Source: Candidatus Omnitrophota bacterium
Lineage (GTDB): Bacteria; Hinthialibacterota; Hinthialibacteria; Hinthialibacterales; Hinthialibacteraceae
Length of the DNA stretch: 64,000 nucleotides
NCBI GenBank assembly: GCA_040755155.1
Contig: JBFMBP010000098.1
Coordinates: forward strand, 35,477 to 99,476
Direction of reading: 5' to 3'
Shown here: positions 23,551 to 34,444 of the stretch, piece after piece
How the letters are laid out: the number at the start of each line of letters is the position of its first letter
Position numbering within the stretch: position 1 is the first letter of the stretch
Notes under the pieces: generated by a model
Told to the model about the DNA's origin: nothing
The model's database searches: none
What the model saw: the letters and a program-made list of their open reading frames with translations, nothing else
Position numbers and translations under genes: made by a program

Positions 23551-25197
23551 ATGACTCGCATAGAGGCTTATCGGGATTTGCAGAAAAAAGTGCGCCGCGC
23601 TCACCGGCGGCATTGCTATCATTCCCTTTATTCATCCTTGGTTCAAGCGTTGTTTTACGCTTTGATCGGCGCTTGTTTGGCGGCGGCGGTTTTGGCGCTG
23701 CTTCCCAAAGAGATCGACCGTTTGCCTATCGCTTTGGCCATTGCGGCTTTATGTTTGCCCGCCGCCCTCTACCTTTATTACCGGCGGCGCGGAAACGTAA
23801 TGCAAACGGCGCTATTGGCCGATCGTCATTTGCGTTTGAAGGAAAAAATTTCTTCCGCCCTCGAATTGGGGACGGATGCAGGACGTTTTCCCGGCGATGC
23901 CGACTGGCATGACGCCTTGTTATTCGACGCGTTGGGGGAAGCGCATCGGTTGGATCTGAAAAAAGCGTTTCCCTGGAAAAATCCCCGCGAGTTCCATTGG
24001 CTATGGGCGCCGCTGTTGGGATTGATTCTCACCGTCTTCGTCCTGCCTCAATGGGATTTTATCACCGGCGGCGGCAAGGCGCAGGCGAAGGCGATGGATA
24101 AACAAGAGATCGAAAAGGAGTTGCAAAATCTCTTCAATCGCCAATTGGTGCTGGAAAAACGGGCGAAAGAAAAAGAGATGAAGAACGTCGCCGAAATCGC
24201 CAAGGAGATCAAGGAACTGGAGACGGATCTCCTGAAAGGCAAAATCGAAAAACGAGACGCCCTGGCCAAACTCTCTTCGCTGCAGGAAGAATGGGAAAAA
24301 CAACGCGAGGAGTTGAAGGAAAATCAACCTTCTCTCAATCCCGCCGCGCCCATGCAGCAAAAACTAACGAGCGAATTGGCTAAAGACCTGGAAAGCAGCG
24401 AATACGAAAAGGCGGCGCAAAAACTCCAGGAATTGCAGAAAAAAATGAAAATGGGAGCGATGAACGAAGGGGAGAGCGACCGGTTATCCAACGAATTGAA
24501 TCAGTTGGCGGCCAACCTCAGCGCCGATTCTCCGCTGGCGAAAGCGTTGAAAAACGCAGCGGCAAAGATGAAGGCGGGCGATCAAAAATCTTCCCTGCAA
24601 TCGCTGCAACTGGCGGAAGCCGATTTAAAGGACTTGCAGGATGCATTGGAGCAGATGCAGCTGCTGGATCAGGCGTTGGCCGATCTTAAGAATTCCAAAT
24701 TCGCATTGGCGGGCAAATTCGGGAAATGTTCGCCCAATATTTGTAATGCCAGCGGCTGCGGCTTATGCGCCGGTTGCAACGGCGCCGGATGCAGCATGTG
24801 CAATGGGACTGGCTTGGGCGGCGTTCAAGGCAAAGGCGGCTGGAAAGCAGGTCCCACGGACAAAATGGGCAATAGCGGAATGAGAGGAGCGGGGATAGGA
24901 CGCGGAGGACAAGCGCCTTTCCAGGATACGGATACCGGCTTCCAGCAGGCGATGGCGAAAAGCCCCTTCAATCCTGGGCCGATTTTGGGAACGATCTCCG
25001 TCGATGGCGAATCGTTAAACAACCAATCCACGGTTCTGGTCAACGAAGCGCTATTCGAATACAAGCAAGCGGCGGAAGACGCGCTTACCAAGGAGAAAAT
25101 TCCCATCCCCTATCAATTTCAGGTGCGGGCCTATTTCAATACGCTTCACGCCGAAGACCTGGAACGGCCGGCGGCGCCTTCCGGCGAGAGCGGATGA
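23551..25197 (+). CDS. membrane-anchored coiled-coil protein with a Cys-rich knuckle, function unknown
   Basis: After an N-terminal basic stretch come two transmembrane segments (about 28-50 and 55-75), then LLADRHLRLKEKISSALELG and a third hydrophobic segment near 155-170 (WLWAPLLGLILTVFVL). Residues about 185-390 are a long highly charged coiled coil (EIEKELQNLFNRQL, KELETDLLKGKIEKRD). It is followed by CSPNICNASGCGLCAGCNGAG and CSMCNGTGLGG, which resembles DnaJ-type CxxCxGxG zinc knuckles. A Gly-rich part and a folded C-terminus end the protein. The start is ATG 23551, with AGGGGG six bases before it. The LLADRxLxLKEKxSSALEL block is shared with large membrane proteins found near MoxR/vWA operons, but I cannot name the family. 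Confidence 0.75.
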   Translation: MTRIEAYRDLQKKVRRAHRRHCYHSLYSSLVQALFYALIGACLAAAVLALLPKEIDRLPIALAIAALCLPAALYLYYRRRGNVMQTALLADRHLRLKEKISSALELGTDAGRFPGDADWHDALLFDALGEAHRLDLKKAFPWKNPREFHWLWAPLLGLILTVFVLPQWDFITGGGKAQAKAMDKQEIEKELQNLFNRQLVLEKRAKEKEMKNVAEIAKEIKELETDLLKGKIEKRDALAKLSSLQEEWEKQREELKENQPSLNPAAPMQQKLTSELAKDLESSEYEKAAQKLQELQKKMKMGAMNEGESDRLSNELNQLAANLSADSPLAKALKNAAAKMKAGDQKSSLQSLQLAEADLKDLQDALEQMQLLDQALADLKNSKFALAGKFGKCSPNICNASGCGLCAGCNGAGCSMCNGTGLGGVQGKGGWKAGPTDKMGNSGMRGAGIGRGGQAPFQDTDTGFQQAMAKSPFNPGPILGTISVDGESLNNQSTVLVNEALFEYKQAAEDALTKEKIPIPYQFQVRAYFNTLHAEDLERPAAPSGESG

Positions 25198-25285
25198 TAT
25201 GCGTTCGCCGTTTTAGATAATCTGCAATATTATGACGGAACCGCAAAAAATCAATTTCTTGTGGTGCGGGCTTCCAGATTCGTAG

Positions 25286-25314
25286 GGTGGGCTCAAAGCG
25301 AAGCGTAGCCCACC
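25286..25314. repeat. GGTGGGCT...AGCCCACC hairpin repeat
   Basis: GGTGGGCT (25286-25293) and AGCCCACC (25307-25314) form a perfect 8-bp stem around CAAAGCGAAGCGT. It is a short interspersed repeat in front of the importer operon. Confidence 0.6.
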
Positions 25315-25361
25315 AGTATGATCTTATTAATTTTGCCAAAGTATTTCAATTGAAGGAGACC

Positions 25362-26429
25362 ATGCTTTTGAAGGTTAGAAATATTCATTTCTTCGCAGGT
25401 ATTGGAATGTGCGCGGCGTTATTCATTGCTCTCCAAGGCTGCGGCGGCTCCGATAAGTCTGAAGAAACAACGACTCCGAAAAAATCTAGTTCCTCCATCA
25501 CCGTCTACACTTCCGTTGACCGCGATTACGCCGAGCCGATTATCGAGGGCTTCAAACAAGTTCATCCCGAAATAACCGTTAACGCTAAGTACGATGCGGA
25601 ACTGACGAAGACAACCGGCCTCTATACCCTCATTCTCAACGAAAAAAGCAATCCCCAAGCGGACGTATTTTGGAATTCCGAAATCGTCCGCACCATTCAA
25701 CTGAAGCAGCAAGGCGTCTTGCAGCCTTATCAATCCCCTTCCGCACAGGAGATTCCTGATCGATTCAAGGATAAGGAAGGGTATTGGACGGGATTTTCCG
25801 CCCGGGCGCGGGTGATGATTATTAACAATAATCTCGTGCCGGAGACGGAAACGCCCAGCGCGGTTCCTTCGCTAATCGATGCGAAATACATCGGCAAAAC
25901 CGCAATGGCGATTCCCATGTTCGGCACGACGTGCGATCACATGGCGGCGCTCTATACCATTATGGGCGAAGGGCGCTTTGGCGTTCTCATGATGAAAATG
26001 AAGGGGAACCAGGTCAAATTGCTGCAAGGCAACGCGATGGTTCGGGACGAAGCGGCGGCGGGAACTATTGCCTATGGTTTGACGGATACCGACGACGTGA
26101 TTCCTCTTCTCGAACAAAGCCAGCCGGTGCGTATGGCGTTCCTGGATCAGGACGGCGCGGGTACGCTGCTCATCCCCAATACCGTATCTCTTATCAAAGA
26201 CGCGCCTAATACGGAAGGCGGGAAGATTTTTATCGATTACCTGCTTTCCCCTGAAGTGGAAGCGCGGCTGGCGGAAAGCCGCGCCCGGCAAATTCCCTTG
26301 CGAGCATCGGTCCCGCGCCAGCCGGTTGTTCCCGATCTCGCCAAGATCAAGGTTATGGATGTCGATTACGAAGTCCTCGCCAAGAACGTGGAACCGTGCC
26401 TGGAATTTCTGCGAAAAGTATTCAATTGA
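25362..26429 (+). CDS. Fe3+-type ABC transporter substrate-binding lipoprotein
   Basis: Binds a ligand outside the inner membrane and delivers it to the permease. The lipoprotein signal peptide MLLKVRNIHFFAGIGMCAALF ends in the lipobox LQGC. The mature domain starts SSSITVYTSVDRDYAEPIIEGF, the classic opening of iron(III)/ 2-aminoethylphosphonate-type binding proteins. NPQADVFWNSEIVRTIQLKQQGVLQPY, GYWTGFSARARVMIINNNLV and PNTVSLIKDAPNTEGGKIFIDYLLSPEVE follow. Length is normal. AAGGAG before ATG 25362 fixes the start; a longer frame from 25287 would run through the hairpin repeat. It is the first gene of the importer operon. Confidence 0.92.
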   Translation: MLLKVRNIHFFAGIGMCAALFIALQGCGGSDKSEETTTPKKSSSSITVYTSVDRDYAEPIIEGFKQVHPEITVNAKYDAELTKTTGLYTLILNEKSNPQADVFWNSEIVRTIQLKQQGVLQPYQSPSAQEIPDRFKDKEGYWTGFSARARVMIINNNLVPETETPSAVPSLIDAKYIGKTAMAIPMFGTTCDHMAALYTIMGEGRFGVLMMKMKGNQVKLLQGNAMVRDEAAAGTIAYGLTDTDDVIPLLEQSQPVRMAFLDQDGAGTLLIPNTVSLIKDAPNTEGGKIFIDYLLSPEVEARLAESRARQIPLRASVPRQPVVPDLAKIKVMDVDYEVLAKNVEPCLEFLRKVFN

Positions 26430-27994
26430 TTCGGCGGACGGAAGAGGCGCCGCGAATTCTCTTTCTAATAGCGCTTTTTCTCCCCATCGCCGTTTTGTTT
26501 TGGAATGTATTGACCGGCGAAGCGGAGGCGCCTACGCCTTGGAGCGAGTTGTTCGATCGATACGCCTTCCATCGCATGGGCCAATCGCTGGCGGTGGGGG
26601 CGTTTAGCGTCCTCTTCTCTTTGTTTCTCGCCTTACCCATTTATTTTTCCTGGCTATGCCTATCGACGCAATGCCGCCGTTGGACAGTCGCTTTCTCCTT
26701 GCTGCCCTTATCGTTCCCGCCGTTCGGCGCCGCATCGGGTTGGATGACGCTGGCGGCGCTGTGGGAACAAACCAGCCGCGGACGCATCGTATGGGGCGTT
26801 CAGGGAATAGCGTCACAATGGCTCTATAGTCCACTCGGCGCGGGGTGGATTTTGGGATTATGCTTCTGGCCGATCATATTTTTGCTGATGGCGACGATTT
26901 CTGAGCCGTCGCAGGCGCGCATCGACGCTTCCGTATTGATGATGAGACCGTGGACGCGGTTTCGCAAAGTGATTCTTCCCGCCTGGAAAGAACCGGCGGT
27001 TATCGCCGGGGCGTTGGTTTTTTGTTTGGGAACGATTCAATTCGAAGTTCCCTCGCTGCTGCAAATTAGCGTCTATCCTCTAGAAATTTTTATCCGTTAT
27101 TCCGCTTTAATGAATGAACGCGACGCCTTGCTTCTCAGTCTACCCTATTTATTAGTATTACCATTTCTGGGGTGGCTGGCTGTTCGCGCCGGAGAGAAAT
27201 TTTCCACTGGATTAGGAGAAGCGCATATCGGGCCGGTATCGCCGTTGATCCGCTGGGGCGCCTTCGGCGCGGCGATTCTAATTCTGGCGTTGTCCTGCTT
27301 GGTTCCGGCGGCGGGTTTGTGGACGCGTTGCGCTTCGCTTAGCGTAACTTTGAATGCAATAATAGAGCAAAGCGAGCAAGCGCTCCGCAGCCTTGCCTAT
27401 GGCGGCGCCGGGGGCGCGGTCATCGTCGGATTGGGGATATGGTTCACGGCCAGCCGCTATCGGGGGCAAAGCTGGACGATTCCTGCTGGATTGTTGTTTC
27501 TCTTCACGCTTCCCAGCGTATTGATCGCGGGCGGATGGCTGCAAATCCGTTCGCTCTGGCCGGGAAGAATCCCAACTGGCGCAGCTCTTTTCTCTTTGTT
27601 ATGCGCTTATGTCAGCCATTATTTCATCATTGGATATGGCGCGGGAATCTTGCTATGGCGGCGATTCGGCGAACGCCAAAGAGAAATGGGCGCACTGTTG
27701 AAGACAGGATTTTTAACGCGCCTGCGCAGACTTTATCTGCCCAGTTTCCTTGTACCAGCGATTCCGGCGATGGCGGCGGCGGCGCTGTTTCTTTGGGGAG
27801 ATATCTCCATAACGATTCTGCTTTCTCCGCCGGGGGGCGAAACGCTGGCGGTGGAATACTACAACTTACTGCACTACGGCAACGATCCCCGAACCGCTGC
27901 TACTGGTTTATTATTGTTGTTGGCGCCTGCGACAATATTGCTGCTGGCGTTCGCCGTTTGGAGACTGATCTATGGAATGATGAATGATGAATGA
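26396..27994 (+). CDS. ABC transporter permease, FbpB-type fused two-domain
   Basis: The 532-residue protein has about twelve hydrophobic segments, twice the usual six, in two BPD-type halves. The EAA loops can be seen as ASVLMMRPWTRFRKVILPAWK in the first half and MGALLKTGFLTRLRRLYLPSFLVPAI in the second. This is the layout of FbpB-type iron permeases. The start is uncertain: GTG 26396 lies 34 bases inside the binding-protein gene, while TTG 26426 overlaps that gene's stop codon as TTGA and may be the real coupled start. It should form the channel for the lipoprotein before it and the ATPase after it. Confidence 0.9.
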   Translation: MPGISAKSIQLIRRTEEAPRILFLIALFLPIAVLFWNVLTGEAEAPTPWSELFDRYAFHRMGQSLAVGAFSVLFSLFLALPIYFSWLCLSTQCRRWTVAFSLLPLSFPPFGAASGWMTLAALWEQTSRGRIVWGVQGIASQWLYSPLGAGWILGLCFWPIIFLLMATISEPSQARIDASVLMMRPWTRFRKVILPAWKEPAVIAGALVFCLGTIQFEVPSLLQISVYPLEIFIRYSALMNERDALLLSLPYLLVLPFLGWLAVRAGEKFSTGLGEAHIGPVSPLIRWGAFGAAILILALSCLVPAAGLWTRCASLSVTLNAIIEQSEQALRSLAYGGAGGAVIVGLGIWFTASRYRGQSWTIPAGLLFLFTLPSVLIAGGWLQIRSLWPGRIPTGAALFSLLCAYVSHYFIIGYGAGILLWRRFGERQREMGALLKTGFLTRLRRLYLPSFLVPAIPAMAAAALFLWGDISITILLSPPGGETLAVEYYNLLHYGNDPRTAATGLLLLLAPATILLLAFAVWRLIYGMMNDE

Positions 27995-28042
27995 TGAAAA
28001 AGCAGGATGGAGCGCGTATTTTAATCCATCGTAATTACTGGA

Positions 28043-28083
28043 GGAGTAGTTGATGGGTCAAACGGCGTGACCCATCCTACAAC
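28043..28083. repeat. ATGGGTCAAACGGCGTGACCCAT hairpin repeat, copy 1
   Basis: ATGGGTCA (28053-28060) and TGACCCAT (28068-28075) form the stem. The same sequence with a slightly different loop occurs at 32165-32208. Confidence 0.6.
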
Positions 28084-28118
28084 TTTAAACAAAGAAGCGA
28101 AAATAATTTGATTATAGA

Positions 28119-28453
28119 TACTCATGTTACTCGCAGTAAAAAGAAGAAGAGGTTTATTATTATCGCCGTTTTGAATCGCGAAGGCGCGAAATAAAAGAGA
28201 AAAACACGAAAAAAAGGAAAAACAATTGGCGAAAGGAATCGCGCCGTGAAAAGGTTTTTTCTGTGGAATCCAAAAGAATCCGTGATATCTGTGATTCGAA
28301 AATTTCGTGGAATTCGCGCCCTTTCGTGGTTTCGTGATTCAATAACGCAAGAAATTGAAATCCTTCCTGCTCTTTTGAACGGTTCTTCTAATTTGCGTTG
28401 AAATACCAACGCTGAAAGCGAAAGAACATGGGCTGCGTAACATGAGATAGTAA
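28119..28453. repeat. MITE-like interspersed repeat, copy C, inside the importer operon
   Basis: The left end TACTCATGTTACTCGCAG and the right end CTGCGTAACATGAGATAG (28433-28450) are imperfect inverted copies. The inside shares GAATCGCGAAGGCGCGAA, GATATCTGTGATTCGAAAA and TTTCGTGGAATTCG with copies A and B. It separates the permease and ATPase genes of one transporter. Confidence 0.7.
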
Positions 28454-28457
28454 AATT

Positions 28458-29504
28458 ATGGATTTTATCAATGAAACCAATGAATCCAGCGTTACGTTAA
28501 AATCCATCTTTATCTCTTATGGAAAAACGGAAGCGCTGCGCGGCGTGAGTTTTCATGCGCCCCAAGGAGAAATCACCGCGCTTTTCGGTCCGTCCGGCGC
28601 GGGTAAAACGACCTGTCTGCGCCTTATTGCGGGTTTGGAAAAACCGTCGGCGGGAACCATCCACATTGGAACACGACTCGTCAGCGCCGAAAACGTATGG
28701 ATTCCTCCCCGCCGCCGGGGAGTGGGATTCTGCTTTCAGGAACCGGCGTTATGGCCTGCGCTGAGGGTGAGGGAGCATGTCGAATTGCCGATGAGGGAGA
28801 ATGGACTCCATGCGGACGAACGGCGGAAGCAGGCTGCCGCCTTGCTGGATCGCTTCAGCCTCTTGCCGCTGGCGGAACGCAAACCGGAGCAACTGTCGGG
28901 CGGCGAGCAAAAGCGCCTCGCCTTCGCCCGCACTCTAGCCAACGATCCCAAAATACTGCTCTTGGACGAGCCGCTCTCCAGCGTTGAAGGTCCATTGCGC
29001 GATGAACTGATCGATTTGATTCACAGCTGCAAACGAAACGGAACCGTCATTCTTATCGTAACCCATCAATTGGACGAAGCGTTCGCCCTGGCGGATCACC
29101 TGGCGATTTTGCAAGAAGGCCGTTTGTTGCGCGAGGGCGCAACGCAAGAGGTTTTTCTGAATCCGCAATCGATCGCAGCGGCGAAATTATTGGGCTACCG
29201 CAATTTTTTCCCTGTCCATGCCAAAGAGGACGGGATTCATTCCCCGTTCGGAATGTGGGTATGCGCGGAAAAACGCCAGGGGGAAGGCTTAGCGGCGGCT
29301 TTGCCCGGCGATTTCATTGTGGAACGATGCGAGGAAGGCGAAGGCGTTGTTCAAGCCTGCTGGTTTTCCGGACGCGGTTATAGGATCAGAGCGGCAATGG
29401 GGGACCGGCTCGTCGAGGGGATTTCCTCTACGACATTGCCGGTAGGAGAACGGGTGAAGGTTCGGCTTCAAGGCGCGCCGATATGGTTGGAAGGAAAAGA
29501 ATGA
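28458..29504 (+). CDS. ABC transporter ATP-binding protein, FbpC-type
   Basis: Hydrolyses ATP to drive the neighbouring permease. Walker A is GPSGAGKTT (residues 44-52), the signature is LSGGEQKRLA (146-155), Walker B is ILLLDEPLSS (166-175), and the switch His is in IVTHQLDEA. Residues about 240-348 form a C-terminal TOBE-like region (GYRNFFPVHAKED, ...LPVGERVKVRLQ), as in iron and spermidine importers. Its GTT...ATG context lacks a strong ribosome-binding site and a 463-base repeat-filled gap precedes it, so it may have its own promoter. It overlaps the NHL gene by four bases (ATGA). Confidence 0.93.
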   Translation: MDFINETNESSVTLKSIFISYGKTEALRGVSFHAPQGEITALFGPSGAGKTTCLRLIAGLEKPSAGTIHIGTRLVSAENVWIPPRRRGVGFCFQEPALWPALRVREHVELPMRENGLHADERRKQAAALLDRFSLLPLAERKPEQLSGGEQKRLAFARTLANDPKILLLDEPLSSVEGPLRDELIDLIHSCKRNGTVILIVTHQLDEAFALADHLAILQEGRLLREGATQEVFLNPQSIAAAKLLGYRNFFPVHAKEDGIHSPFGMWVCAEKRQGEGLAAALPGDFIVERCEEGEGVVQACWFSGRGYRIRAAMGDRLVEGISSTTLPVGERVKVRLQGAPIWLEGKE

Positions 29505-30424
29505 ACGCTTTGCGCGCACGATGGATAATCTTTCTAATTGTATTGATTCTAATGGGAAATTGCTCGGGAGAAGAGGGCGCGAAAAGCGGAGTATCCGTAT
29601 GGGGATCACGGGGAAAACAGCCGGGACGCTTCGGAACGCCGCGCGCCATTCTTGCGCGCCAAGGCGCCGTCTTCGTCATCGATCGCACCGGACGAGTGCA
29701 AAAATTCGATGAAGAGGGAGCGTTTATTCTGCAATGGACGCTGGAGAAAATCGATAACGGAACGCCGACGGGCCTAGCGGTAGACGCGGCGGGGGATGTG
29801 TGGATTCCCGACACTCACAATTCCCGCATATTGCATTACCGCAACGATGGAACATTCGTATCCTCGTTCGGCGAATATGGAAAAGAGCCAGGGAAATTTA
29901 TATTTCCCACGGATATGACGTTTGGCGATCAAGGGGAACTCTTCATCGCCGAATACGGCGAAATCGACCGCATTCAAGTCTTCACGCCGGAAGGAAATTA
30001 CTTGCGGGGATGGGGAGAATACGGTTCCGGCGAAGGGCAATTCAACCGCGCTATGGGCATTGTCAAAGCTTACGATAGCCTTCTCTATATTGCCGATTCG
30101 GTAAACGATCGCGTCGTGGTTTGCAGCCAAGCGGGCGAATTTGTCCGGCAATTCGGACATAAAGGAAGCGGGAAAGGAGAATTGTCGTTTCCCTACGGCA
30201 TCGACGCCGACGAGGAAGGAAACATTTACGTTTGCGAGTATGGAAACAACCGCCTGCATAAATTTTCACCCACAGGGCAAAGCCTGGGAACCTGGGGCCG
30301 CCTAGGCGGCGCCGTTGGAGAATTGGCTCAACCTTGGGGCGTCGCGGTAGACAAAGGCAAGGTCTTCGCCGCCGATTCTAAAAACCACCGCATTCAAGTC
30401 GTCTCCACAAAAGCGTTCGATTGA
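29501..30424 (+). CDS. NHL-repeat beta-propeller protein, probably exported
   Basis: The 307 residues start with a hydrophobic signal (ARWIIFLIVLILMGNC), possibly a lipoprotein, though Asn before the Cys is unusual. Five or six NHL units follow, each with a pattern like GxFxxPxGIAVDxxGxIYVxDxxNxRIQxF. Examples are FGTPRAILARQGAVFVIDRTGRVQKF, GKFIFPTDMTFGDQGELFIAE and GELSFPYGIDADEEGNIYVCEYGNNRLHKF. Such propellers bind ligands or proteins and have no enzymatic residues to point to. ATG 29501 overlaps the ATPase stop (ATGA) with AAGGA just before it, so the protein is translated with the importer and may act as its outside partner. Confidence 0.88.
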   Translation: MNALRARWIIFLIVLILMGNCSGEEGAKSGVSVWGSRGKQPGRFGTPRAILARQGAVFVIDRTGRVQKFDEEGAFILQWTLEKIDNGTPTGLAVDAAGDVWIPDTHNSRILHYRNDGTFVSSFGEYGKEPGKFIFPTDMTFGDQGELFIAEYGEIDRIQVFTPEGNYLRGWGEYGSGEGQFNRAMGIVKAYDSLLYIADSVNDRVVVCSQAGEFVRQFGHKGSGKGELSFPYGIDADEEGNIYVCEYGNNRLHKFSPTGQSLGTWGRLGGAVGELAQPWGVAVDKGKVFAADSKNHRIQVVSTKAFD

Positions 30425-31720
<1,296 letters not shown>

Positions 31721-32253
31721 AAGGCAATGGCGGAAAGCTAGAGAATATGAATGTAAATGAATAACACGCAAACAGCATCATTATTTATCCTATATCAATT
31801 ACAGCCGTTTTGAAATGCCGAAACGGTCGAAATGAAAAACGGATGGCGGGTAGAATCTGCCGTATTTTCAGAAGGCTAAAACGTTACTACAGGACAAATG
31901 GCGCTGTCGAATTATTTAATGCAGTCGGTTCTGAGCACTCTATTCTTTTTCGGGCGCGGATTAGGATGGTATGGGTATCTAGAGCGCTATCAACAATTTC
32001 TTTTTGTAGTAACAATATGGATTATTCAACTAATATAATCTCTATTCTGGATGAAATACTTCCGATTTGGGCCTTTTGAATGGATTTGGCGTTCATTGAC
32101 CTATTTGAAAGTTCAATCATTTTGGCGTTAAAACAAATTGGCATTACAATATCTCCTATTATACCAGAGTAATTGATGGGTCAAACGACGCGACCCATCC
32201 TACGATCTCGTTGCCAGCGTAAAAACAATCAAATCGTGAAAGACGAAAGTGGA
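31721..32253. other. intergenic region with one hairpin repeat, no gene supported
   Basis: About 530 AT-rich bases. A possible 89-codon frame at 31810-32079 has no ribosome-binding site and no recognisable sequence. The GATGGGTC...GACCCATC hairpin repeat lies at 32165-32208. Confidence 0.5.
32165..32208. repeat. ATGGGTCAAACGACGCGACCCAT hairpin repeat, copy 2
   Basis: GATGGGTC (32175-32182) and GACCCATC (32192-32199) form the stem. Flanking AATTG and CCTACGA resemble copy 1 at 28043-28083. Confidence 0.6.
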
Positions 32254-32643
32254 ATGAGAAACGACAAAACGTTGGATAAAAACTCATCATTCAAAGGCGA
32301 AGCCGCCAAGGCGGCCCTATTGTCCGCCCTTGTGCTTCCCGGCGCCGGACAGATGTACAACCGCCAATGGATCAAGGGGCTTTTTCTCGGCCTTTTATTT
32401 CTCGCCGCGTCGCTGGCCGTTCTCATCCCGCTCACACTAGCGGCGGCGGGGTATTATCTTGCCTTGAATTCGGAGTCGCTGGATTCCATCGAGAAATCTC
32501 TCCAACCCATCAAGGATATGATGCTCAGCCTCATTGTCCTCGCCGTCTCCAGCATTGTCCTCTATGTTTACTCCATCGTCGACGCCTACGCCCAGAGAAT
32601 GCGGATGGAGAAGGAGGCCTCTCAGAACGATCCGGAAAATTAA
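32254..32643 (+). CDS. small TM2-like membrane protein
   Basis: The 129 residues have a short polar start, then AAKAALLSALVLPGAGQMYNRQWIKGL. This is the same ALVLPGxGQxYN block found in the membrane protein at 13467, and it is typical of DUF5683/TM2-like proteins of unknown function. Two hydrophobic segments are visible (about 45-70 and 90-112), and the C-terminus is charged. GTGGA before ATG 32254 selects this start; a longer frame would translate through the hairpin repeat. It is probably an inner-membrane protein. Confidence 0.75.
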   Translation: MRNDKTLDKNSSFKGEAAKAALLSALVLPGAGQMYNRQWIKGLFLGLLFLAASLAVLIPLTLAAAGYYLALNSESLDSIEKSLQPIKDMMLSLIVLAVSSIVLYVYSIVDAYAQRMRMEKEASQNDPEN

Positions 32644-32874
32644 GACGAATCAACCTAATCGCTAATTTTCATTCTGCTTTCTCTTCGTCCGTTTAGAATA
32701 AAATAACAAAACCGTCTTATTCCACTTCTTTTTTCTGATCTAGCGTTCCAAAATAAATGTTTTTAATTCAAACGGGATTACTACTCAAAAATAAAATCTT
32801 GGGGAATAATAATAAATTTAGGATTTGTTCGTAGTAGAAAGCATAAGCATTCAGCATCCTGAGGTGAATAGATC

Positions 32875-34077
32875 ATGGCTGACATTAAGAAAGTCGTCCT
32901 GGCGTACTCCGGGGGATTGGACACGTCCGTCATCATTCCCTGGCTCATCGAAAACTACGGCTGCGAAGTCATCGCCTTTGCGGCGGACATCGGGCAAGGC
33001 GAAGAACTGGCGCCCTTGGAAGAGAAAGCCATCAAATCCGGCGCTTCCAAAATCTATATCGAAGACCTGCGCGAAGAGTTTCTGCGCGATTTCTGCGTTC
33101 CCATGCTTCACGCCGAAGCCATTTACGAACGCCGCTATCTTCTGGGAACCTCCATCGCCCGTCCTTTGATCGCCAAAGGCCAGGTCGCCGTCGCCCTCAA
33201 GGAAGGCGCGGACGCCGTCGCTCACGGCGCCACCGGCAAAGGCAACGACCAGGTGCGCTTCGAACTGACATACCAGGCGCTCGCTCCCGGTTTGAAAGCC
33301 ATCGTCCCTTGGCGCGAGTGGGACATCCGCTCCCGCGAGGACGCCGTCGAATACGCCAAAAAGCGCAACATCCCCGTGCCCGTTACGGCGAAGAAGCCCT
33401 ACTCCATGGACCGCAATATTTGGCATCTCTCTTTCGAAGGCGGCATCCTGGAAGACCCCGCAAGCGAACCGCCGCAAGACATGTTCATTCTTACGACGAA
33501 TCCGGAAGACGCCCCCAACGAACCGGAATACGTTGAGATTGAATTCGAGCAAGGCGTTCCCTCGGCGGTAAACGGCCAGCGCCTGGGCTTAGTCGATCTC
33601 CTCACCCGCCTCAACGAACTAGGCGGCAAGCACGGCGTTGGCCGCGTCGATTTGGTGGAAAACCGCCTTGTGGGCATGAAATCGCGCGGCGTCTACGAAA
33701 CCCCCGGCGGAACGCTGTTGCACATCGCCCATAGCGCCTTGTTGTCGCTGACTTGCGACCGCGACACGCTGCATTATCGCCACATCCTCGCCGAGCGCTA
33801 CGCCGAACTCGTCTACTACGGCCAATGGTACTCCCCGCTGCGCAAAGCCTTGGACGCCTTCTTCCAGGAATCGGAACGCTTCGTCACCGGAATCGTCCGA
33901 TTAAAACTTTACAAGGGCAACGCCTATCTCGCAGGACGCAAGTCGCCCAATTCGCTCTACCGGCTGGATTACGCCACTTTCGGAAAGGACGAAGTCTACA
34001 ACCAAAAAGACGCTGAAGGCTTCATCCGCCTTTTCGGTTTGCCCACGAAGATCGTCAATATGATGCGCAAGGAATAA
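32875..34077 (+). CDS. argG: argininosuccinate synthase
   Basis: Joins citrulline and aspartate with ATP in arginine synthesis. The PP-loop ATP motif is [18 protein letters not shown] (residues 7-24). [16 protein letters not shown] and [15 protein letters not shown] are conserved, [17 protein letters not shown] is the AMP/citrulline block, and [15 protein letters not shown] together with [19 protein letters not shown] are typical of the family. The 400-residue length is normal. GAGGTGA precedes the ATG. No other arg gene is in the window. Confidence 0.98.
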   Translation: MADIKKVVLAYSGGLDTSVIIPWLIENYGCEVIAFAADIGQGEELAPLEEKAIKSGASKIYIEDLREEFLRDFCVPMLHAEAIYERRYLLGTSIARPLIAKGQVAVALKEGADAVAHGATGKGNDQVRFELTYQALAPGLKAIVPWREWDIRSREDAVEYAKKRNIPVPVTAKKPYSMDRNIWHLSFEGGILEDPASEPPQDMFILTTNPEDAPNEPEYVEIEFEQGVPSAVNGQRLGLVDLLTRLNELGGKHGVGRVDLVENRLVGMKSRGVYETPGGTLLHIAHSALLSLTCDRDTLHYRHILAERYAELVYYGQWYSPLRKALDAFFQESERFVTGIVRLKLYKGNAYLAGRKSPNSLYRLDYATFGKDEVYNQKDAEGFIRLFGLPTKIVNMMRKE

Positions 34078-34240
34078 TACCAAAATGCATTGAGATTGTT
34101 GTTTTCAAAATTCCTCTCCCAAGATTGGGAGAGGTTAGGTGAGGGTTGATATTATTAGGCTTATATTTCCCTCACCCTAACCCTCTCCCAAAGGGCGAGG
34201 GAATTTATAAGCTGCAATTTTAACGCAGATTGGTATAATA
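34077..34240. repeat. CTCTCCC-rich interspersed repeat, copy 2
   Basis: Closely matches 17437-17593, with CTCTCCCAAGATTGGGAGAG, a GATATTATTAGGCTTATA spacer and CCCTCTCCCAAAGGGCGAGG. Its outer ends (AATACCA after argG, TGGTATAAT at the right) are inverted copies, so it may be a small non-autonomous element. Confidence 0.75.
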
Positions 34241-34294
34241 ACCGTTAAAAAGGGAGCGAAGTTCCCCGCTCTTCTATAGCCTATGAGAATACGC

Positions 34295-34323
34295 AAAGCC
34301 CAACTGAAACCCGGTTGGGCTTT
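34295..34323 (+). terminator. stem-loop between convergent argG and SUMF1-domain genes
   Basis: AAAGCCCAAC (34295-34304) pairs with GTTGGGCTTT (34314-34323). This 10-bp stem ends in TTT on the plus strand and AAA-complement TTT on the minus strand, so it can work for both directions. Confidence 0.7.
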
Positions 34324-34444
34324 ATCGTTGCGTGATTTTTTCGACGATAACGGCGGGCGGATTGTATAGGGAGTTCATGGTCAGAACGAAGAATGAGGAA
34401 TCCAATCTACAACGGTAGGCTATCCATTCCCATAACTGATTTGC

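Noticed and set aside
31810-32079. 89-codon open frame after the esterase gene
   Set aside because: No ribosome-binding site, no hydrophobic or motif pattern, AT-rich repeat-bearing gap.
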